From positions 1 to 5,777 of the forward strand of contig DAOVMD010000223.1 of NCBI GenBank assembly GCA_030630935.1: a stretch of 5,777 bases of DNA, read 5' to 3'. Under the pieces are notes generated by a model, which was not told the origin of the DNA, made no database searches, and worked only from the letters and a program-made list of their open reading frames with translations. This stretch comes from Candidatus Mcinerneyibacteriota bacterium. GTDB lineage: Bacteria; AUK180; JAQVHJ01. Below, one piece after another: positions 1-4,244 of the stretch (position 1 is the first letter of the stretch; the number at the start of each line of letters is the position of its first letter). Position numbers and translations under genes: made by a program.

Positions 1-133
1 ATGATATAATTCAATATTAATATAACAAAAAAATGGGGAAACTCCTGATTTGTTTAGAGCGAATGTTGCTTAATAAAACAATTGAATGCAAAATAATAAT
101 TTCTTTAGCAGGTCGACGATCAGAGAGAGGAGA

Positions 134-156
134 TCCCGACGCGAAGTGTATCGGGA
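134..156. repeat. Palindromic element, TCCCGA/TCGGGA stem
   Basis: TCCCGA at 134-139 is the exact reverse complement of TCGGGA at 151-156, leaving an 11-nt loop that contains CGCGAAGTG. Short GC-rich palindromes of this look (TCCCGATA..CTTCG..TCGGGA read on the minus strand) are often dispersed in many copies in AT-rich genomes. Copy number cannot be seen from this window. No T-run follows, so it is not an obvious intrinsic terminator. Confidence 0.55.
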
Positions 157-170
157 GAACTGAAGAGTAA

Positions 171-188
171 GGAACCACGTAGGGTTCC
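171..188. repeat. Perfect inverted repeat GGAACC/GGTTCC
   Basis: GGAACC (171-176) and GGTTCC (183-188) can form a six-base-pair hairpin with a 6-nt loop, ACGTAG. It sits 14 nt after the preceding palindrome and just before the A/G-rich tract, so the two may belong to one compound repeat. No T-rich tail follows on the + strand. On the minus strand the sequence after the hairpin is not a clean T-run either, so a terminator role is not supported. Confidence 0.5.
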
Positions 189-211
189 CTATTAAAAAAC
201 TAACGAGAACT

Positions 212-269
212 AAAACAAAGAAAAGAAAAAGAAAAACAAAAACTAAACAGAAAAAAGAAAGAAAAAGAA
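212..269. repeat. A/G-rich low-complexity tract
   Basis: This stretch is almost entirely A and G, with one T (244) and four C (216, 237, 243, 248). It is built of irregular A-runs separated by single G residues, without a fixed repeat period. It lies between two palindromic elements. It may be slipped-strand low-complexity DNA or the inside of a compound dispersed repeat. No coding or RNA function can be read from it. Confidence 0.6.
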
Positions 270-281
270 TTAAAAAGTGAG

Positions 282-316
282 ATTGCCGCAGCACTAATAA
301 ATTAGTACTTCGCAAT
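282..316. repeat. Dispersed-repeat-like palindrome (ATTGC...GCAAT)
   Basis: ATTGC (282-286) pairs with GCAAT (312-316). Inside it ACTAA (293-297) pairs with TTAGT (302-306) around a TAAA loop, with an imperfect internal loop between the two stems. Read on the minus strand the ends are GTCATTGCGAAG and CGGCAATCTC. These closely resemble the GTCATTGCGA...GCAATCTC repeat family that I know from noncoding DNA of many unrelated bacterial genomes. Assignment to that family is from recognition only. Confidence 0.55.
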
Positions 317-401
317 GACAATTGCACGTTTGAGAGCTATCAAGGGTTATCAAGTAACTAAAAGAATATTATAACATAAAAATTACTTTTCATCTTTTTT
401 C

Positions 402-430
402 TTGACATTTATTATATGATGTGATATAAT
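402..430 (+). promoter_or_regulatory. Consensus sigma70-type promoter of the cheC operon
   Basis: TTGACA (402-407) and TATAAT (425-430) are both exact consensus hexamers separated by the ideal 17 bp. The -10 box is preceded by TG (422-423), an extended -10. The 40 bases upstream are AT-rich, as an UP element would be. The predicted transcription start is about 436-438, giving a leader of roughly 15 nt before cheC. No other comparable promoter is evident in the four short downstream gaps, so this probably drives all five genes. The promoter class argues against a Bacteroidota-type host. Confidence 0.85.
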
Positions 431-441
431 TTTTCAAAATT

Positions 442-445
442 GGAG
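442..445 (+). promoter_or_regulatory. Ribosome binding site that fixes the cheC start
   Basis: GGAG lies six bases before the ATG at 452. An in-frame TTG at 440-442 would add four residues, but it overlaps this site and sits almost on the predicted transcription start, so it cannot be the main initiation codon. Confidence 0.75.
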
Positions 446-451
446 AATATT

Positions 452-1057
452 ATGGATTTGAATAATCTTACAAAGATTCAGCAATCAGCATTAAAAGAAA
501 TCGGTAATATTGGGGCAGGAAATGCAGCCTCGGCACTTTCCCAGATGATAGGGAGAAAGATAGAGATGACAGTTCCCGATATAATGTTAATTTCCACAGA
601 GAATATTGCAGAGACAATTAAGGGTAATGAGGTAGGGCTAGGAATATATACAAAGGTTTTAGGAGATATTAACGGAAAGATCCTGATGTTTTTTTTGAAG
701 GAGCACGCATTGCAATTAATTGATATTGTAATGGGACGTGAGGTGGGAACGAGTCAGATTATTGCAGGCATTGAGGAATCTGCTATTATGGAGGTGGGTA
801 ACATCCTTGCATCTTCATATCTTTCTGCAATAGGAGAATTTACCAAGTTAAGGCTCATGCCTTCAATTCCAAACCTTGCTTTAGGAACCATAAGTGAAAC
901 CGTAATATTTGTAAGTAAACAATTTCAGGAAGCTCTTGGAAATGCACTCTGGATTGAGACCGAATTCCTGGATTCCCCGAACCGATTATCCGGGAATTTT
1001 TATTTACTTCCAGATGACAAGGCTTTACAAATAATCTTAGGGGCATTAAATCTTTAG
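452..1057 (+). CDS. cheC: CheC-family CheY-P phosphatase
   Basis: This 201-residue protein is a CheC phosphatase, which removes phosphate from CheY-type response regulators in the cytoplasm and in many species partners the receptor deamidase CheD. Both halves of the pseudo-symmetric fold carry the family signature S/D-x3-E-x2-N-x22-P: S12, E16, N19 and P42 in the first half; S110, E114, N117 and P140 in the second. Two intact active sites and the length separate it from CheX (one site) and from FliM/FliN rotor proteins. The ATG at 452 is chosen because GGAG precedes it by six bases and an upstream TTG lies too close to the transcription start. It is the first gene after a very strong promoter. 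No cheD, cheY, cheA or flagellar gene is in the window, so its target could be chemotaxis CheY or another receiver protein. Family assignment is secure; the target is unknown. Confidence 0.93.
   Translation: MDLNNLTKIQQSALKEIGNIGAGNAASALSQMIGRKIEMTVPDIMLISTENIAETIKGNEVGLGIYTKVLGDINGKILMFFLKEHALQLIDIVMGREVGTSQIIAGIEESAIMEVGNILASSYLSAIGEFTKLRLMPSIPNLALGTISETVIFVSKQFQEALGNALWIETEFLDSPNRLSGNFYLLPDDKALQIILGALNL
970..1001 (+). terminator. Terminator-like hairpin inside the end of cheC (weak)
   Basis: ATTCCC (972-977) pairs with GGGAAT (992-997). One bulged C (978) lets G979 pair with C991, and two G-T pairs could extend the base. Five T residues (997-1001), an A and three more T follow at once, which is the shape of an intrinsic terminator. 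It lies within the coding region about 55 nt before the stop codon, so it may be chance or may lower transcription of the downstream genes. No test is possible from sequence alone. Confidence 0.25.
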
Positions 1058-1080
1058 GGACTTCTATAAAAAATTTAATC

Positions 1081-1860
1081 ATGAAAAAAATCCCTGTTTC
1101 AATTGCAATCATCACGCAGGATGAAGAATCAAATATAAGAACCTGTATAGAGAGTGTTGATTGGGGTGATGAAATAATCGTAATAGACGGTGGTTCAATA
1201 GATCTGACCGTTGAAATTGCTGAGAGTCTTGGTGCAAAAGTTATTCATAATAAATGGCCGGGACATATTGAACAAAAGAACTTTGCAATTGAGCACTGTT
1301 CAAATGACTGGATTTTCAGCATTGACGCTGATGAGAGAGTTTCAGAAAGATTAAAATCAGAGATCCTGAATGTATTTGAAGATCCGGACACGCTTCCCGA
1401 TGCATATTTTTGTCCGCGAAAAGTCTTCTATTTAGGTAAGTGGATTTCACATTCCGGATGGTACCCTGATTATAAGATTCGTTTATTTAAAAAGAGCAAG
1501 GCAAAGTGGGGTGGTCATAATCCACATGATAAAATCATTTTAGATGGAAAGGCGCAGAAATTAAAAGGAGATCTCTTACATTATCCATATAAGAATTTAT
1601 CTGATCACTTGAAACGAATCAATTCCTACACAACCATCATGGCAGAAGGGCTTTTCAAAGAGAAGAAAAGTTCGAATATTTTTAAGATCATATTTAACCC
1701 ATACTTTCGATTCTTAAGGGCATATATTTTAAAACTGGGCTTCCTGGATGGGTTTCAGGGATTAATGATCTCAATACTTGGTGCTTATTATGTTTTCTTA
1801 AAGTACCTGAAATTATGGGAGCTGCAAAAACTTCAAAATGGTAAAAAAAAGTTTGATTAA
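1081..1860 (+). CDS. Family 2 glycosyltransferase, WaaE/LgtF-like (LPS core type)
   Basis: This 259-residue protein is a GT2 (GT-A fold) glycosyltransferase that would move a sugar from a nucleotide-sugar donor onto a cell-surface glycolipid or polysaccharide acceptor at the inner face of the membrane. The N-terminal nucleotide-binding strand and TQDEESNI motif are at about residues 7-19, the DGGS turn at 36-39, and QKNFAI at 65-70. The metal-binding DXD is D82-A-D84 in SIDADERVS. The C-terminal part (about 205-245) is hydrophobic with GFLDGFQGL, as in relatives that sit on the membrane. This order matches the LOS/LPS core beta-glucosyltransferase group (WaaE, LgtF), though donor and acceptor cannot be told from sequence. 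It begins 23 nt after cheC without a visible Shine-Dalgarno. No other envelope-sugar genes are nearby, so its place in this operon may be accidental. Confidence 0.88.
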   Translation: MKKIPVSIAIITQDEESNIRTCIESVDWGDEIIVIDGGSIDLTVEIAESLGAKVIHNKWPGHIEQKNFAIEHCSNDWIFSIDADERVSERLKSEILNVFEDPDTLPDAYFCPRKVFYLGKWISHSGWYPDYKIRLFKKSKAKWGGHNPHDKIILDGKAQKLKGDLLHYPYKNLSDHLKRINSYTTIMAEGLFKEKKSSNIFKIIFNPYFRFLRAYILKLGFLDGFQGLMISILGAYYVFLKYLKLWELQKLQNGKKKFD

Positions 1861-1887
1861 ATCAACAATTTTAACACGGATTACTTC

Positions 1888-2703
1888 ATGAATCAGTTTA
1901 ATAGACAACCTGTTGTTGCCGGAACCTTTTATCCTGGTTCCGAAAAATTAGTTGAGAAACAACTCACTGAATTTCTGTCAAGTGATAAAAATTTCAGCAA
2001 TGCTTTTGGAGCCGTGGTCCCGCATGCCGGGTGGGCTTGTTCAGGCGAAGCGGCAGGAAAGGTTTTCTCTTCCCTGGAACCTTGTGATACATATATAATA
2101 ATAGGACCAAATCATAACGGGATAGGTGCGGGGATTTCAATCATGACTGAAGGGGAGTGGATTCTTCCTAATGGAAATATCAAGATCGACTCGGAATTAT
2201 CAAAAGAAATTTTAAATAATTCAAATACCGTAATGGATGACCCGTCTTCACATTCGAGAGAGCACTCAATTGAAGTTCAATTACCATTTATAATTAAGCA
2301 GAATCCCGCGGCAAAGTTCGTACCTATTTCAATGTTTAATTATTCTTTGAAATCAATTTACAATATTGCCGATGCAATTGTAAAAGCCCTGGAAAATTAT
2401 AAAGAGAAAACTTTAATTATTGCATCAAGTGACATGTCTCATTATGAAACTGCGGATTTTGCACGAGCTCAAGATTTTAAGGCAATTAATAAAATACTCG
2501 AATTAAATACGAAAGGCTTGAATGAAATAGTGAACAATGAACAAATTACTATGTGCGGGCTTGGTCCGGTTTCGGTAGTAATTGAAGTAACAAAAAAAAT
2601 AGGCGCAAAAAAAGGAGAACTAATAATTTATACTAATTCAGGAGAAACCTGTGCTCCAGGAAGTCCCGAAGTAGTTGGGTATGCCGGAATAGTATTTATT
2701 TAA
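1888..2703 (+). CDS. MEMO1-family protein (AmmeMemoRadiSam system protein B)
   Basis: This 271-residue protein is a full-length member of the MEMO1 family, related in fold to LigB-type class III extradiol dioxygenases. In bacteria and archaea it is often encoded with an AMMECR1 protein and a radical SAM enzyme, in a system of unclear function. Motifs in order are PVVAGTFYP (8-16), VPHAGW (44-49), GPNHNG (73-78), REHSIEVQLPF (124-134), SSDMSHYE (180-187) and MCGLGP (222-227). H46, H76 and C223 correspond to the metal-site residues H49, H81 and C244 of human MEMO1, so metal or redox chemistry is possible. Neither usual partner is in the window; its neighbours are the glycosyltransferase (27 nt before) and RNase G (5 nt after). 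The ATG start has no clear ribosome binding site, but PVVAGTFYP lies at the expected distance from it. Family assignment is very secure; function is not known. Confidence 0.93.
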   Translation: MNQFNRQPVVAGTFYPGSEKLVEKQLTEFLSSDKNFSNAFGAVVPHAGWACSGEAAGKVFSSLEPCDTYIIIGPNHNGIGAGISIMTEGEWILPNGNIKIDSELSKEILNNSNTVMDDPSSHSREHSIEVQLPFIIKQNPAAKFVPISMFNYSLKSIYNIADAIVKALENYKEKTLIIASSDMSHYETADFARAQDFKAINKILELNTKGLNEIVNNEQITMCGLGPVSVVIEVTKKIGAKKGELIIYTNSGETCAPGSPEVVGYAGIVFI

Positions 2704-2708
2704 AAATT

Positions 2709-4226
2709 ATGAAAAAGCAAATATTAATTAATAACTTCTTTAATGAAACCAGGGTTGCAATCTTAGAAGATTCTAACCTGGTCGAATTAAATATTGAAAG
2801 AGAATCAGCAAAACATATTTATGGAAATATCTATAAGGGTCGGGTTGTTAACATCCTCCCTGCAATGCAGGCGGCTTTTATTAATATTGGTCTTGAAAAG
2901 AATGCATTCCTACATGTTTCGGATGCTTCTCATAGCCTGAATTATTATAAAGATCTCTTTCAATTTACTGAAAATGGTAATAATGACACACCGAATTACT
3001 ACACGCAGCATTCGATTGAGGATCTTCTGAAGCGTGGTCAGGAACTGTTGGTTCAGGTAAAAAAGGAGACGATAAGTGACAAGGGAGCAAAAGTCACAAC
3101 GAATATTACACTCCCGGGTGGTGTGGTTGTTTATCTCCCCACGTTTAATCATGTTGGAATTTCAAAGAGAATAGTTGACAACAAGCAAAGGCAACGTTTA
3201 AAGAAGATGATTTCGCATGTTAAGAAAAATCAGGAAGGTTTCATTATTCGAACCAGGTCTCAAAACACAAAGAAACAGGAGCTTCTCAGAGAGATTAATT
3301 TCCTGCGTAATCTTTGGGGTAAAATAAAGAAGCGTAATGAGCATTTACCTGCACCCGCATTAATCTATGAAGATCCAGGTATGATTTACCGTGTAGTAAG
3401 AGACCTGATAACCCCGGATACATTTAAAGTATGGATTGATGATAAAGAGAAATTTTATAAGTTACAAACCTTTATTAAGGATTTCTTCCCAAAACTAAAG
3501 AATAGAATTCAACTCTATAATAACCCTGTACCATTGTTTCAATACTTTAAGATTGAAGGTCAAATTGAGGAAGTCTTAAAGAATAAGGTTAAGATGAAAT
3601 CGGGAGCTGAATTAGTTTTTGAACAGACAGAAAGCATGACTACGATTGATATTAACTCAGGTCGATTCTCAAAAGCAACAAATTTTGAAATGTTTGCTTT
3701 GAAAATTAATATGGAAGCGGCAAAAGAGATTCCAAAACAGCTTCGCCTAAGGGATATTGGGGGAATTATTATAATTGATTTTATTGATATGTCAAGGACT
3801 GAGAATAAAAAGAAGGTAGTCAAAACCTTACAAGTAGAATTTAAAAAAGATAAAACATTTACAAAAGTATATTCATTCTCACCGCTTGGACTGGTTGAAA
3901 TGATCAGGACAAGAAGAAAAGAAAGTTTATTAAAAAATCTCTACACAACCTGCCCTACCTGCAATGGAGAGGGTGATATTCCTTCATCGCAAACGATGAC
4001 CTTAAAGATACTAAGGAAGTTAAAGACAATCTGCATAAGTTCGAGAGATAAAAACATAATGGTAAAACTCAACCCGTTCACATTGAAACTGATTGAAAAA
4101 GAGGATGAACTGAAGCCTGAGCTGAGTATCCTGGAAGATAAATACAAAAAATCCATTAGTTTAATTGCAGGGGACGAAGTTTCCTTTGGGGAGATCCTGG
4201 TAGTATCGTATAAGCACATCGTATAA
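2709..4226 (+). CDS. rng: Ribonuclease G (RNase E/G family endoribonuclease)
   Basis: This 505-residue protein is a single-strand-specific endoribonuclease of the RNase E/G family, acting in the cytoplasm in rRNA maturation and mRNA turnover. An N-terminal S1-type RNA-binding domain (about 38-130: GNIYKGRVVNILPAMQAAF, later AFLHVSDA) carries an acidic, Asn-rich insertion near 74-104. The catalytic aspartates are D314 in TIDINSG and D357 in IIIIDFIDM. Their 43-residue spacing equals that of D303 and D346 in E. coli RNase E. The zinc-link cysteines are C415 and C418 in CPTCNGEG, 58 residues after D357, as in RNase E. There is no long C-terminal degradosome scaffold, and the length is close to E. 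coli RNase G (489), hence Rng rather than Rne. It starts 5 nt after the MEMO1 gene, which implies translational coupling. Its TAA stop is in the same frame as the next gene. Confidence 0.95.
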   Translation: MKKQILINNFFNETRVAILEDSNLVELNIERESAKHIYGNIYKGRVVNILPAMQAAFINIGLEKNAFLHVSDASHSLNYYKDLFQFTENGNNDTPNYYTQHSIEDLLKRGQELLVQVKKETISDKGAKVTTNITLPGGVVVYLPTFNHVGISKRIVDNKQRQRLKKMISHVKKNQEGFIIRTRSQNTKKQELLREINFLRNLWGKIKKRNEHLPAPALIYEDPGMIYRVVRDLITPDTFKVWIDDKEKFYKLQTFIKDFFPKLKNRIQLYNNPVPLFQYFKIEGQIEEVLKNKVKMKSGAELVFEQTESMTTIDINSGRFSKATNFEMFALKINMEAAKEIPKQLRLRDIGGIIIIDFIDMSRTENKKKVVKTLQVEFKKDKTFTKVYSFSPLGLVEMIRTRRKESLLKNLYTTCPTCNGEGDIPSSQTMTLKILRKLKTICISSRDKNIMVKLNPFTLKLIEKEDELKPELSILEDKYKKSISLIAGDEVSFGEILVVSYKHIV

Positions 4227-4232
4227 TTTTGC

Positions 4233-4237
4233 AGGAG
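4233..4237 (+). promoter_or_regulatory. Ribosome binding site supporting a TTG start
   Basis: AGGAG lies seven bases before the TTG at 4245. It is the best Shine-Dalgarno in the window and makes the rare start codon credible. The first in-frame ATG (4275) would remove residues of the conserved N-terminal nuclease motif and has no such site before it. Confidence 0.75.
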
Positions 4238-4244
4238 AGTTAAA

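Larger units (their letters stand above)
1..401. other. Gene-free upstream region with palindromes and a purine tract
   Basis: No convincing gene lies here. The longest + strand reading frame from an ATG (33-170, 45 codons) has no ribosome binding site and its second half runs through a palindromic element. A minus-strand frame over 70-327 is only the low-complexity T/C-rich complement of the A/G tract, giving a Phe/Leu-rich pseudo-protein. The region holds three inverted repeats (134-156, 171-188, 282-316), an A/G-rich tract (about 212-269), two TATCAAG copies ten bases apart (338-344, 348-354), and very AT-rich DNA leading into the promoter. Positions 1-120 show nothing recognisable beyond AT-rich sequence; the end of the preceding gene is not visible. 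Confidence 0.7.

Noticed and set aside
33-170. Small + strand ORF of 45 codons starting at ATG 33
   Set aside because: It has no ribosome binding site, its second half runs through the TCCCGA/TCGGGA palindrome, and the encoded Arg/Asp-rich tail looks like translated repeat DNA.
70-327. Minus-strand ORF of 85 codons resembling a membrane peptide
   Set aside because: Its Phe/Leu/Val-rich stretch is only the complement of the A/G low-complexity tract, and it spans all three palindromes. No promoter or Shine-Dalgarno supports it.
440-451. TTG at 440 as the cheC start
   Set aside because: It overlaps the GGAG ribosome binding site and lies about four bases from the predicted transcription start. 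ATG 452 is well placed.
2859-2871. CCTGCAATGCAGG palindrome in rng
   Set aside because: It encodes conserved residues of the S1 region (PAMQA), so protein constraint explains it, and no T-run or paired site accompanies it.
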